NCBI RefSeq assembly: GCF_934424005.1
Contig: NZ_CAKRXI010000016.1
Coordinates: forward strand, 1-64,000
DNA: 64,000 nt
Direction: 5' to 3'
Source of the DNA: an uncultured Blautia sp.
GTDB lineage: Bacteria; Bacillota; Clostridia; Lachnospirales; Lachnospiraceae
This document shows positions 54,559-63,617 of this stretch, one piece after another. A program made the position numbers and the translations under genes. The stretch's first letter is position 1, and the number at the start of each line of letters is the position of its first letter. Under the pieces are notes generated by a model. The model was not told the DNA's origin. It saw only the letters and a list, made by a program, of their open reading frames with translations, and did not search any database.

Positions 54559-56631
54559 TTATTTTTTATCAGGTAAAAAACCTTTTGATGTATGAACGAT
54601 GATTGGATCAAATACCATAAACATTGCAGGTAATACAAGAAGTACAACAATTGTACTGATCACTGCACCACGCGCAAGCAGTGTACAGATCGCACCGATC
54701 ATATCTACTTTAGAATACATAGCTACACCAAATGTTGCGGCAAAGAAACTACATCCACTTACGATAATAGATTTCATTGAGAATTTATGTGCAATGGAAA
54801 TAGATTCTTTTTTGGTTTTTCCAAGATGACGCTGTTTCTGATAGTTACTTGTCATCAGGATCGCATAGTCTACGGTTGCCCCCAGCTGGATGGCACCAAT
54901 TACGATACTTGCAACGAATGGAAGCGTTACTCCCTGGTAATACGGAATTGCCATATTAACAAAGATTGCAAATTCGATAACAAACAGCAGAATAAATGGC
55001 AATGAAATTGATTTGAATACAAACAGAATGATCAGGAATATCGCTGCCATAGAAAGGATATTTACTCTCTGAAGATCCACGTTTGTTGTATCCTGGAGGT
55101 CTTTCATCAGAGGAGCTTCACCGATCACCATTGATTCCGGACTGTATTTCTTAACGATCTTCTGAATCGCATCAAGCTGTGCGTTACATTCATCCGTTGC
55201 TGAAGAATACTCAGAGCAGACAAACTGTACTTCATAGTTGTCGGACTGAAGCATTTTTTTAATATTGGAAGGAATCATGGATTCCGGGAATGTAGGTCCG
55301 ATCAGGGAATTCATTCCAAGTGACCATTTTACTCCGTCAACTTTGTCAATCTGATCCAGCATCTGTGTTTTTTCTTTGCTGTCCAGTCCGTTTTTCAGGA
55401 GTATCATATGGACCGTACTCATATCGAAGTCTTCTTTCAGTTTTTCATTGGATACATTACTGTCCAGTGTAGCCGGAAGTGACTTATCAATATTGTAATA
55501 AATCTGTACATGATTGTTTCCGTAAACGGCCGGATACAGCATTACCAGAAAAACAAGAAGCCATACTTTGTAATGCTTTGTAATAAAACCCGAAGCTTTA
55601 TCCAGGCTTTTGACAAGTGGTTTGTGTTTTGTTTTTTCTATCACTCCGTCAAATACAAGGATCATTGCCGGCAGTGTGGTAATACAGCAGATAACACCGA
55701 TGACAACACCTTTTGCCATAACGATACCCATATCACGGCCAAGTGCAAATGTCATAACACACAGGGCAAGGAATCCGGCAATTGTTGTAACTGAGCTTCC
55801 TGCCACAGATTTAAATGTATCTGCGATCGCATGTGCCATCGCACGGTCTTTGCTATCGTATTTTTTCTTATAATTTTCAAAGGAGTTCAGAAGGAAAATG
55901 GAATAGTCCATTGTTACACCCAGCTGAAGTACTGCTGTCAGAGATTTTGTTATATAACAAACTTCTCCAAAGAAAATATTAGTTCCAAGGTTGTAAACAA
56001 CTGCAAGGCCTACACTGAGAAGGAACAACACCGGAATTACCAGTGAATCCATTGCAAGAAGTAGAACCAGCAATGATAAGCAGGCCGCAATCACAACATA
56101 GATCGGCATCTCTTCAAGTGCCAGGTTCTTGATATCTGTTACAACACCGGACATACCACTGATAAAGCACTGTTCGTTTGCGATCTTACGCATGTCGCTG
56201 ACTGCTTCCATTGCTGCATCAGATGATGTTGTATTGTCAAACAGTGCGATCATCATGGTAGCATCACCATTAAAGAATCCATCCTTAAATTTTTCCGGAA
56301 TCATGCTTACCGGAATACTTAAATCAGCCACACTGTCATACCACAGAACGTCTTTTACATGCTCCACACTCTGGAATTTTTCTTTTAATGCTGCGACATC
56401 TTTCAATTCCATATCTTCCACAACTACCATGGAGAATGCACCCATTCCAAATTCATCCACCATGATATCCTGGCCTTCAACTGTTTCCAGTGACTCCGGC
56501 AGATAACTAAGAATGTCATAATTTACTCTTGTTGCAGCCATTCCCAGGAATGACGGAATCAGCAGAAGCATACTGATGATCACGATCAGCACTTTATGCT
56601 TTGCTATCCACTTTCCAAACTTAATCATCAT
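54559..56631 (-). CDS. MMPL/RND-family membrane transporter
   Basis: 690 residues from the ATG at 56631, with AAGGAGG right upstream. About 12 membrane segments in two repeats, each preceded by a large outside loop (about 40-180 and 380-520), the RND plan. TMDYSIFLLNSFE and its second-half copy TVDYAILMTSNYQ carry the conserved Asp-Tyr of proton-coupled MMPL proteins. Substrates of this family include lipids, glycolipids and toxic amphiphiles. The specific cargo is not readable. Divergent from a TetR gene, with palindromic operators at the promoter. Confidence 0.9.
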   Translation of the reverse strand: MMIKFGKWIAKHKVLIVIISMLLLIPSFLGMAATRVNYDILSYLPESLETVEGQDIMVDEFGMGAFSMVVVEDMELKDVAALKEKFQSVEHVKDVLWYDSVADLSIPVSMIPEKFKDGFFNGDATMMIALFDNTTSSDAAMEAVSDMRKIANEQCFISGMSGVVTDIKNLALEEMPIYVVIAACLSLLVLLLAMDSLVIPVLFLLSVGLAVVYNLGTNIFFGEVCYITKSLTAVLQLGVTMDYSIFLLNSFENYKKKYDSKDRAMAHAIADTFKSVAGSSVTTIAGFLALCVMTFALGRDMGIVMAKGVVIGVICCITTLPAMILVFDGVIEKTKHKPLVKSLDKASGFITKHYKVWLLVFLVMLYPAVYGNNHVQIYYNIDKSLPATLDSNVSNEKLKEDFDMSTVHMILLKNGLDSKEKTQMLDQIDKVDGVKWSLGMNSLIGPTFPESMIPSNIKKMLQSDNYEVQFVCSEYSSATDECNAQLDAIQKIVKKYSPESMVIGEAPLMKDLQDTTNVDLQRVNILSMAAIFLIILFVFKSISLPFILLFVIEFAIFVNMAIPYYQGVTLPFVASIVIGAIQLGATVDYAILMTSNYQKQRHLGKTKKESISIAHKFSMKSIIVSGCSFFAATFGVAMYSKVDMIGAICTLLARGAVISTIVVLLVLPAMFMVFDPIIVHTSKGFLPDKK

Positions 56632-56661
56632 GTCCTCCTTATTGAATATATTTTTCATTAA

Positions 56662-56674
56662 TGACTATTAGTCA
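56662..56674. promoter_or_regulatory. TetR operator copy 1
   Basis: Palindrome TGACTATTAGTCA. It lies in the early transcribed leader of the transporter gene, about 12-24 bases past the expected start of transcription. Confidence 0.75.
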
Positions 56675-56691
56675 CTTTTTATTCATCTAGA

Positions 56692-56720
56692 GTTATATAC
56701 CAAAAATGACTATTAGTCAA
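56692..56720 (-). promoter_or_regulatory. Promoter of the MMPL transporter operon
   Basis: TTGACT (56715-56720), 17-base spacer, TATAAC (56692-56697) on the minus strand. The -35 lies inside operator copy 2. Confidence 0.72.
56707..56719. promoter_or_regulatory. TetR operator copy 2
   Basis: Palindrome TGACTATTAGTCA, identical to copy 1, overlapping the -35 of the transporter promoter. Confidence 0.78.
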
Positions 56721-56770
56721 TATACGTTTTCACCAATGTGTCCAAAAAACAACAGATTCTTTTTGTGATA

Positions 56771-56798
56771 TTGACTTTTAGTCAGTTTTGATTATAAT
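56771..56798 (+). promoter_or_regulatory. Promoter of the tetR gene
   Basis: TTGACT (56771-56776), 16-base spacer, TATAAT (56793-56798). The -35 lies inside operator copy 3, which suggests self-repression. Confidence 0.72.
56772..56784. promoter_or_regulatory. TetR operator copy 3
   Basis: TGACTTTTAGTCA, one base different from copies 1 and 2, overlapping the -35 of the tetR promoter. Confidence 0.75.
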
Positions 56799-56835
56799 AA
56801 ATGTCGAATCGATCAAATACAGGGAGGTTTTCTTA

Positions 56836-57459
56836 ATGGGTAAATTAGAATCAAATAAAAAGAAAAAAGAAGACGCACTGTATAACACTGCTTTTGAACT
56901 GTTTACAACAAAAGGCACCAATAAAACTACGATTTCTGATATTGTTGAAAGGGCCGGAGTTGCCAAAGGAACTTTTTATCTGTATTTCAAAGATAAATAT
57001 GATATCAGAAACAAGCTGGCTTCTGCCAAAACACAGGATTTATTTTTCGCTGCATATCTGGCTGTTCGTCAGAATCAGATCACAGGTTTCCCTGCTCAGC
57101 TCCATTTTATGATCGACCATATCTTAAATGCACTCAGTAATGATTCCCAGCTTCTGATCTTTGTCTCGAAAAATCTTTCCTGGAATGTATTTCAGGCTGC
57201 ATTGGAACAGAAAATGCCTGACAGAGATGTCAGATTTTATGATAAATATCTTCAGCTGATCGAGGAAGACCATCAGGCTTATGAGCATCCTGATCTGCTG
57301 CTCTTCTCTGTGATCGAGCTTGCAAGTTCCACCTGCTATAACTGTATTCTTTATCAGCAGCCGGTTCCGCTCGAAGAATACATGCCTTATCTGCATAAAT
57401 CTATTGATGGGATACTTTCCAGTTATCAGAAAGATTCTTCTGATACTTCCGCAGACTAA
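56836..57459 (+). CDS. TetR-family transcriptional regulator
   Basis: 207 residues from the ATG at 56836, with GGGAGG eight bases upstream. The N-terminal helix-turn-helix is complete: ALYNTAFELFTTKGTNKTTISDIVERAGVAKGTFYLYFKDK, seen in parts at residues 14-54. The C-terminal ligand domain is not assignable to a known sensor. It faces the MMPL transporter gene across 204 bases that hold three copies of one palindrome, so it almost surely represses both itself and the transporter, with release by a ligand related to the cargo. Confidence 0.93.
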   Translation: MGKLESNKKKKEDALYNTAFELFTTKGTNKTTISDIVERAGVAKGTFYLYFKDKYDIRNKLASAKTQDLFFAAYLAVRQNQITGFPAQLHFMIDHILNALSNDSQLLIFVSKNLSWNVFQAALEQKMPDRDVRFYDKYLQLIEEDHQAYEHPDLLLFSVIELASSTCYNCILYQQPVPLEEYMPYLHKSIDGILSSYQKDSSDTSAD

Positions 57460-57504
57460 AACAGAGCTGTACCTTATTGGTCAGCTCTGTCTTATATTTC
57501 ATAT

Positions 57505-58605
57505 CTATTCTGTTTTTAATTTTCCATCTCTTTTGGCTTTTTCCACAAGTCTCCGATTAGCCGCATTCATTGTACCAAACTTATCCACACAGCAAATGAC
57601 TTCTGCACAATCATCCATCATTTTCTCTGCTTTTTCCAGATGTTCTTCTGTAACAGCCTCGAATGGTTCTTCGCTGATCACCTCTGCTGCCAGTGCTTTT
57701 GCAACATCGTAGTCCAGATCATTACTGTGGATCACACCTGCGATAAATGGGATCCCTGCTCTCTGCAGTTTTCGGTATACAGGAATTCCCTTTCCATTTC
57801 CACCAATGACAAATACCTGTGGTTTTCCCTCCGGTGCAGCCATTTCAAGGCACCCAAAAGCTGCATTATAACTTCCGGTAGTAATTCCATAAAGATGATG
57901 AATATATTCTGACGTAAAAATTTCTTCCGGTGTTCCATACTTTTCAATACGATCACCATGAACACAGATCACATAATCCGAAATTTTCTGCGCCAGATCC
58001 AGCTCATGAAGAGACATCAGCACTGCTGTATGATGTTCCAGCACCATCTTCTTTAATATAGAAAGAAGTTCCAGTTTATGACGGATGTCAAGAAACGATG
58101 TTGGCTCATCAAGAACAATCACCTCCGGCTCCTGGCAGATTGCCCTGGCCAGCAGGATTCTCTGTCTCTGTCCGTCACTGATCGCAGTAAAATCTCTGTC
58201 CTTAAGATCAAGTGCATGAACCATATCCATCGCCTTATGTACCTTTTCCCAGTCACCCTCCGATAAGATTCCCAATGTACCTGTATACGGATATCGTCCT
58301 GTTGCCACAATGTCTTCGCATGTCATCAGTTCCGGCCGGATTCGCTCCGTTGTTACTACTGCCAGTTTACGTGCAACATCTTTGCCGGACATCTGGCTCA
58401 TCAGTTTCTGATCCAGATACACGGTTCCTCCAACCAATTTCAGCTGTCTTGTCAGACTTTTCAGAATCGTGGATTTTCCGGCACCGTTTGGTCCGATCAG
58501 AGTCAGGATCTCACCACGGTTCAACCGGATTTCAATATCTCTGATCAGTGGCTTTCCATCATATCCTACTGTCATCTGTTCGGAATGAACAAAATACTCT
58601 CCCAT
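57505..58605 (-). CDS. ABC importer ATPase (FecE/BtuD type) with extra C-terminal domain
   Basis: 366 residues. Residues 1-250 are the nucleotide-binding domain: Walker A GPNGAGKST (38-46), signature ISDGQRQR, Walker B VIVLDEP, H-loop SLHELD. Residues about 255-366 are an added Rossmann-like domain beginning QVFVIGGNGKGIPVYRKL, with CAEVICCVD near the end. Typical BtuD or FhuC proteins stop near 255. The last gene of the cobalamin-riboswitch operon, its start overlapping the permease stop by one base. Confidence 0.9.
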   Translation of the reverse strand: MGEYFVHSEQMTVGYDGKPLIRDIEIRLNRGEILTLIGPNGAGKSTILKSLTRQLKLVGGTVYLDQKLMSQMSGKDVARKLAVVTTERIRPELMTCEDIVATGRYPYTGTLGILSEGDWEKVHKAMDMVHALDLKDRDFTAISDGQRQRILLARAICQEPEVIVLDEPTSFLDIRHKLELLSILKKMVLEHHTAVLMSLHELDLAQKISDYVICVHGDRIEKYGTPEEIFTSEYIHHLYGITTGSYNAAFGCLEMAAPEGKPQVFVIGGNGKGIPVYRKLQRAGIPFIAGVIHSNDLDYDVAKALAAEVISEEPFEAVTEEHLEKAEKMMDDCAEVICCVDKFGTMNAANRRLVEKAKRDGKLKTE

Positions 58606-59621
58606 CAGGCCATCCTCTTTCTTCGAATCATAATATAGATCACAACCGGCGCACCAAATACCGCAGTCACCGAACTGATACTGAGCTCTGTCGGTGCAAA
58701 AGCAGTTCGTGCGATCAGATCACAAAACAGGCAGAATACTGCTCCCCCCAGGAAACATCCCGGAATCACAAGAAGTGGTTTGGATGTTTTCATAAGACTT
58801 TTTATAAGGTGCGGTACTGCAATTCCAACAAAGGAGATCGGGCCGGCAAAAGCAGTCACGCAGGCTGACAGAATACTTGAAAGCAGGATCAGTGCAATAC
58901 GAAATGCTTTGATATTTACCCCCATATTCTGTGCATAACCCTCGCCAAGCTGATAGGCACTGATCGGCTTGGACATTAAAAATGTAAGAAAAAGTGCAGT
59001 AAACACCACAACTGCCATCACAGAAACATTATCCCAGCTTGTTCCGGAAAAGCTTCCCAGCGACCAGTTATGAAGATTTACAATATTGGAATCGTCCGCA
59101 AAGGTAACTACAAAGTCAGTTACTGCAGAACAGATATATCCGATCATAATTCCACTGACAACCAGCATGGACATCTGTTTTACTTTTCGTGAGATCATAA
59201 GAACAAATCCCATAGAAATCAGAGAGCCGATAAATGCAGCCACAATCATCACACTGGAAGTTGCCACCATGGATTTGCCCAACAGATAGATCATCGTGAG
59301 TGCAACGATCAGTTTGGCTCCGGAGGAAATTCCCAGAACAAATGGGCCTGCAATCGGGTTCCCGAAAAATGTCTGTAAAAGGAAGCCAGATACTGAAAGT
59401 GCTCCACCCAGGATCACTGCTGCCAGTATTCGTGGAAGTCTGATTTCCCATACAATATTATAAGCGGTCTCATCTCCTTTTTTCTGGAACAGAATCTGAA
59501 AAATATCCTTCAATGAAATAGATATACTTCCTGAATTGATATTCCAGAAGATCAGAACCAGCAGGAGTATGGACAGGACTGCAAAAGACAGCCAATATCT
59601 GAAATGTAATTTCTTCCGCAT
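58605..59621 (-). CDS. ABC importer permease (FecCD/BtuC type)
   Basis: 339 residues from the ATG at 59621, with GAGAGGAAG upstream. About ten membrane segments. LPRILAAVILGGALSVSGFLLQ in parts, NPIAGPFVLGISSGA and PISFVGIAVPHLIKSL are the conserved stretches of the BtuC/FecCD/FhuB family that imports corrinoids, heme or siderophores. Given the upstream cobalamin riboswitch, a corrinoid, cobalt-complex or tetrapyrrole cargo is most likely. Confidence 0.93.
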   Translation of the reverse strand: MRKKLHFRYWLSFAVLSILLLVLIFWNINSGSISISLKDIFQILFQKKGDETAYNIVWEIRLPRILAAVILGGALSVSGFLLQTFFGNPIAGPFVLGISSGAKLIVALTMIYLLGKSMVATSSVMIVAAFIGSLISMGFVLMISRKVKQMSMLVVSGIMIGYICSAVTDFVVTFADDSNIVNLHNWSLGSFSGTSWDNVSVMAVVVFTALFLTFLMSKPISAYQLGEGYAQNMGVNIKAFRIALILLSSILSACVTAFAGPISFVGIAVPHLIKSLMKTSKPLLVIPGCFLGGAVFCLFCDLIARTAFAPTELSISSVTAVFGAPVVIYIMIRRKRMA

Positions 59622-59648
59622 ATTGCTTCCTCTCATCGTTTTATATCA

Positions 59649-60824
59649 TTATTTTAATTTATGCATATAAGTCAGCGTATCCAGATTTGGGTCATCCGAA
59701 GTCAGCATTGTATGGATATCTTCGATCATTGTTCCAAGCTCCATTGTTTCCTGGAACAGATTCTGATTTGTACACCAGACATTTCCATCTTTAACCGCTT
59801 TAAAATCGGCAAGAAGCGAACTCTTTTCCAGCATCTGGTCGATGTCAGTCAGTTCACCATCGATCGTACTGTTATAAATAATATAATCCGCATCCTTAGC
59901 TCCGGCATAAAACTCTTCCATCTGCATGTTCATAGTAGAAAGAGAATTATCTTCCTCTGCACCAAGATCACTGAAAATATATTTTCCACCAGCAAGTTCG
60001 ATCATCTTGGATACATAATCTCCTGACTTACGAACATTGGCAGCTCCAACAGAATTTATATAGAAGAAAGCCACTGTTTTTCCTGTAGATTCACTGTCCT
60101 CTATTGCTTTCAGTTTATCAACCTGTTCCTGAAAAAGTTTGTCCGCAAGTTCTTCTTTTCCAAGAAGAACCCCATATAGCTTCAACCACTCTGTACGGCC
60201 AAGCGGATGACTTTCGTAACTTGAATGCTCTACCAGAACCGGAATTCCAAACTGCTCAAGCTTTTCTTTTACTTCCGGTTTATGGTAGATCATTGTAGAC
60301 TCAATCGCCAGATCACAATTTTTCGCCAGAATCAATTCGTAATCCGGTGCGCTATATTTTCCTGCAAATGAAATACTGCCGTCTTCAAGTGCTTTTTTTG
60401 CTTCATCAATATACCATCCATCTGCATTTGTTCCAGAAAGGCTGATACTGTCCAGCCCGTCCAAAGCACAAAAAAGATCCATTGCTGATGTTGCCACAAG
60501 ATAGATATTATCAAGCGGCTGTTTAATAACTGCAATATCACTGTCCAGGCCATCCGGAGCTTCTTTTCCTTCCGGAACAAGAAGGAACTGTCCGTCTCCG
60601 ACAATTGTGATAAGCGCATAACCATCTTCGTAATAGTCTACTGAAAACTGATCTGCATACTGAAGTTCTAGACTGTGATCATATTTTAAGCCAGCCAGAT
60701 CCTGTCTGACGGAATTGCTTTCTGTTGTCTCTTTTTCTTCTGCCGCCTGAACCAAAGCAGGTGCAGTCACCAGCATAGATGCGGTCAGTGCCGCACATAA
60801 AAACATGCGTAACTTTTTTTTCAT
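59649..60824 (-). CDS. ABC importer substrate-binding protein (BtuF/FecB type)
   Basis: 391 residues. A signal peptide (1-27, LVTAPALVQA) without a lipobox cysteine, which is unusual for a Gram-positive binding protein. Residues about 95-390 show the two-lobed TroA-like fold joined by one helix: ILAKNCDLAIESTMIYHKPEVKEKLEQFG in parts, IPVLVEHSSYESHPLGRTEWLKLYG in parts, and DADYIIYNSTIDGE. Two bases after the gene for the exported beta-rich protein and 12 bases before the permease ATG region. Confidence 0.9.
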   Translation of the reverse strand: MKKKLRMFLCAALTASMLVTAPALVQAAEEKETTESNSVRQDLAGLKYDHSLELQYADQFSVDYYEDGYALITIVGDGQFLLVPEGKEAPDGLDSDIAVIKQPLDNIYLVATSAMDLFCALDGLDSISLSGTNADGWYIDEAKKALEDGSISFAGKYSAPDYELILAKNCDLAIESTMIYHKPEVKEKLEQFGIPVLVEHSSYESHPLGRTEWLKLYGVLLGKEELADKLFQEQVDKLKAIEDSESTGKTVAFFYINSVGAANVRKSGDYVSKMIELAGGKYIFSDLGAEEDNSLSTMNMQMEEFYAGAKDADYIIYNSTIDGELTDIDQMLEKSSLLADFKAVKDGNVWCTNQNLFQETMELGTMIEDIHTMLTSDDPNLDTLTYMHKLK

Positions 60825-60826
60825 CT

Positions 60827-61750
60827 TTATTTTTCAGCCTCTTTGATACTTGCAGAATCAAACTGTAAAGTATATTCAATCTCATGAGGAGTACTCATCG
60901 CAACTGTATCTGCTACAACTTCCATTGGATAATCAAATCCATCGACTGGTATTTCAAACACAGAATTACCATCCTTATTAACTGGTTCGTATTTTTCATC
61001 ACCAATCAGCATATAGTCATAGTACGGACTGCTCCATTCTACAGAAGCGGTCACTTTGCCATCCTTAACTGTAAATCCAGTCGGACTGGTAACGCTTGCT
61101 TTACCAGAACCACCTTCCATTTTTACTTCTGCTGTATAGTCTCCGTCTTCCAGTTTCAGATCTTCAGCAGTCACTTTTTTTGCATCAGTTTCTTTTGTAT
61201 CAGAAGCTTCAGCATCGGCTTCTTTCTGAGGATTTGTTACTTTTACTTTATGATCGTACCATTTGTTCTTCTTTCCGATCAGAGCAACGTCAAATTCTTC
61301 GTCAATGGCAGGAACCGGAATGTCAAATCCATAAACTTCTTCGGTATATCCGTCGCTATAGGTTACTTCATCTGTTGTCGGCTCAAGAATCTCAGCTCCG
61401 TCTTTCTGGGCATCATCTGCCTTTCCAACAAAAAGGTTTACAATCTTCTTTGAATTCAGGCTTACATGGATCGTCATTTTACCGTCTTTGACTGTCAGTA
61501 TTCCCTTACCGTCATTTGCTTCATTTACATGAAACATGGAGCTGTCGGTATCAAATTCTGCGCTGTAAGTACCGTCTTCAAGAACTTCTCCTTTTGAAGT
61601 ATCTTCTTTTTTCTCAGATTCATCCTTTGCTTCATCTGTTTTGGAAGCTTCTGTCTTCTCTGTTGTTTCCGCAAAAACAACCGGACTGTAAGCGCTGATC
61701 ATAAGTACTCCACTTAACACACATGCCATCATTGCCACTGAACGTTTCAT
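60827..61750 (-). CDS. Exported protein with two beta-rich repeats, tetrapyrrole module
   Basis: 307 residues. Signal peptide 1-27 (SAYSPVVFA) without lipobox. An acidic/lysine linker, then two domains of the same pattern, about 60-170 (DGTYSAEFDTDS, LTVKDGKMTIHVSL) and 200-300 (DGDYTAEVKMEGG, FTVKDGKVTASVEW). The DGxYxAE start and the KDGKMTxxV strand recall NEAT/heme-carrier type beta-sandwich domains, but I cannot assign a family with certainty. Between cbiK and the binding protein gene, it probably binds or hands over the operon's substrate. Confidence 0.72.
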   Translation of the reverse strand: MKRSVAMMACVLSGVLMISAYSPVVFAETTEKTEASKTDEAKDESEKKEDTSKGEVLEDGTYSAEFDTDSSMFHVNEANDGKGILTVKDGKMTIHVSLNSKKIVNLFVGKADDAQKDGAEILEPTTDEVTYSDGYTEEVYGFDIPVPAIDEEFDVALIGKKNKWYDHKVKVTNPQKEADAEASDTKETDAKKVTAEDLKLEDGDYTAEVKMEGGSGKASVTSPTGFTVKDGKVTASVEWSSPYYDYMLIGDEKYEPVNKDGNSVFEIPVDGFDYPMEVVADTVAMSTPHEIEYTLQFDSASIKEAEK

Positions 61751-61844
61751 AATATAAATCCTCCTGATTTTACAGGGACTGCCCGGAAGACAATCAAGCC
61801 TTCCGGGCAGTCCCGTTTATTGCATAAATTATTTACACATTACA

Positions 61845-63221
61845 TTATTCTGCTGCAGAATCGTCTGTAACTTCTTCTGCACCATCTGTTGTGTCATCTG
61901 CTGCTTCTGCAGTATCATCTGTTGTTTCTTCAGCTGTATCAGCTGTTCCAAGAGAATCAATTGCTGCTTTTGTATGCTCTACGTAAAGATCCTCTACAGC
62001 TTCAATTCTTCCAAGACCTGCGATCTGGCAGTCAACACTGTCAAATGCACCAGATGCATTGAACTGAGATTTCCAGGAATCGTCATCATCACCAGCCATA
62101 TCGTTGTTTGCATGGTCACCAGCAACAACCATCAGCGGACGAAGAACAACTTTCTTGAATCCTGCGTCTTTAACTTTTGCAATAACAGCCTGGCATTCTG
62201 TATCTTCTGGCTTACCTTCTACAGTTCCAATGAAAGCGTTTGTAAGTCCAAGATTATCCATCTGTGACTGCATCTGATCATATGTTACATTTGCTGTATG
62301 GGAAGTACCATGTCCCATGAATACAAATGCTGTTCCGTCTTCTGCAGCTGCTTCCATGCTGTCATATCCAGCTTCTTTGCAAGCTTCATCTGTGATAGCC
62401 TGCGCAACCGCTTTTTTGTCATCGTTGATTACTGTAGCATCTTCACCAACTTCACCAAGCATTGGCTCTGCGATTGCAACAGATTCAAATTTATCTTTGT
62501 ATCCATCAATTGCTTCTGTCATTTCATCATATTCAGCACCATGCATCAGATGTGTAGGCTGAACAACAAGATTTTTTACGCCATTATCAACTGCACGGTC
62601 AAGTGCCTGCTGCATATTGTCAATCACTTCATCATCTCTTGCTTCTACATGGTTGATAATGATCTGTGCTGTAAATGCACGTCTTACAGACCAATCCGGA
62701 TATGCTTCCTGCAGTTTGTCTTCGATTCCTTTGATATCCTCAGCACGGCTGTCGTTGAAGGATGTACCAAAGCTTACAACAAGAAGTTCGTTCTCACCGA
62801 TTTCATCCTGGTTACGAGGATCATCTTTGGATGCATCACCAGTGTCACGTCCGAAGTAATCCGGATCAGCTTCTTCGCCTTCAACCAGTTCCTTCTGAGC
62901 GTCTGTCAGTTTATCCCATGCTTCTTTGGCAGCTTTGCAGTCTTCATCTGTTGTATCAGTTCTTTCCTGAACATAGATCTTGTCGATCAGTGCTGCTACT
63001 TCATCTGCTGCTTTCTGATCATCATCGGAAGCTTCTTCTGTATCAGCGGTTTCTGCATCATCTGCTGTTTCTGCATCATCTGCGGTTTCTGCATCATCTG
63101 CGGTTTCTTCTGTTGCTGTCTCAGCAGTGTCATCAGAAGCGTAGATGCTTGCAGATCCCATCATTGTGACTGTTGCTACAGTCATTGCAATTGCCAGTGC
63201 TTTTACAGTTTTGTTTTTCAT
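61845..63221 (-). CDS. cbiK: Exported CbiK-type sirohydrochlorin cobaltochelatase
   Basis: 458 residues from the ATG at 63221, with AGGAGG seven bases upstream. The open frame to 63374 crosses the riboswitch terminator. Signal peptide 1-28 (MMGSASIYA) is followed by an acidic repeat region (AETADD units) and a helical spacer. Residues about 145-415 form the chelatase: ELLVVSFGTSFNDSR, metal-site His in QPTHLMHGAEYD and in VFMGHGTSH, and AGDHANNDMAGD. The end is again acidic. CbiK inserts cobalt into sirohydrochlorin in the cytoplasm; export is known for the periplasmic form of Desulfovibrio. First gene after a cobalamin riboswitch. Confidence 0.9.
   Translation of the reverse strand: MKNKTVKALAIAMTVATVTMMGSASIYASDDTAETATEETADDAETADDAETADDAETADTEEASDDDQKAADEVAALIDKIYVQERTDTTDEDCKAAKEAWDKLTDAQKELVEGEEADPDYFGRDTGDASKDDPRNQDEIGENELLVVSFGTSFNDSRAEDIKGIEDKLQEAYPDWSVRRAFTAQIIINHVEARDDEVIDNMQQALDRAVDNGVKNLVVQPTHLMHGAEYDEMTEAIDGYKDKFESVAIAEPMLGEVGEDATVINDDKKAVAQAITDEACKEAGYDSMEAAAEDGTAFVFMGHGTSHTANVTYDQMQSQMDNLGLTNAFIGTVEGKPEDTECQAVIAKVKDAGFKKVVLRPLMVVAGDHANNDMAGDDDDSWKSQFNASGAFDSVDCQIAGLGRIEAVEDLYVEHTKAAIDSLGTADTAEETTDDTAEAADDTTDGAEEVTDDSAAE
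63053..63106 (-). repeat. Three 18-bp tandem repeats in cbiK
   Basis: Nearly identical 18-base units coding AETADD on the minus strand, in the acidic linker after the signal peptide. A slippage-prone stretch. Confidence 0.75.
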
Positions 63222-63328
63222 GTTTTTTTCCTCCTGTACCTGTTTTCTCATGAAAATTAAAATGAATAACAAAGTACGGCAGCAAGCCTGGTCAAAAAAT
63301 ATTTTTCGGAGAATACTATATTTCCCAA

Positions 63329-63358
63329 TAAAAAAACTCCTGCACCGGGCTAGAGTTT
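63329..63358 (-). terminator. Riboswitch-linked terminator before cbiK
   Basis: On the minus strand AAACTC pairs with GGAGTTT around TAGCCCGGTGCA, followed by T7. It lies between the cobalamin aptamer and the cbiK ribosome site, as expected of an expression platform. Confidence 0.65.
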
Positions 63359-63404
63359 CTGGATTATGGTACAACCAATTACTCGTGATCCGGAATTTAA
63401 AATC

Positions 63405-63597
63405 CCCGTACCAATAGCAGGCAGGTTTCCTGACTTACAGATCAATACACCCGAATCGTCTTCCCAGTTTCCCAGTGACTGTGCATACACACATGATTCT
63501 GCATTCCCTGTATACAGTGACGAGATCGTACAGGACTTACACCTGTTTCCCTTTTAACTGAAGGCTATTTGATTATCTAACATCAGCACCTGTTATT
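63405..63597 (-). promoter_or_regulatory. Cobalamin riboswitch
   Basis: On the minus strand the aptamer shows GGGAAACAGGTGTAAGTCC (63533-63552 region), the core GTCACTGGGAAACTGGGAAG (63461-63480), and the B12 box AAGTCAGGAAACCTGC (63421-63436), in the right order and spacing. Bound adenosylcobalamin would favour the downstream terminator and shut off the cbiK-to-ATPase operon. A promoter, TTGTAA-17-TATTCT (63618-63646), is just upstream. The whole 63222-63654 gap is thus regulatory. Confidence 0.95.
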
Positions 63598-63617
63598 TTT
63601 ATTATTCAATTTCTTAC

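Noticed and set aside
62298-63260. 320-codon plus-strand reading frame
   Set aside because: Antisense to cbiK; Cys/Phe/Ile-rich and repetitive because of the complement of the acidic repeats.
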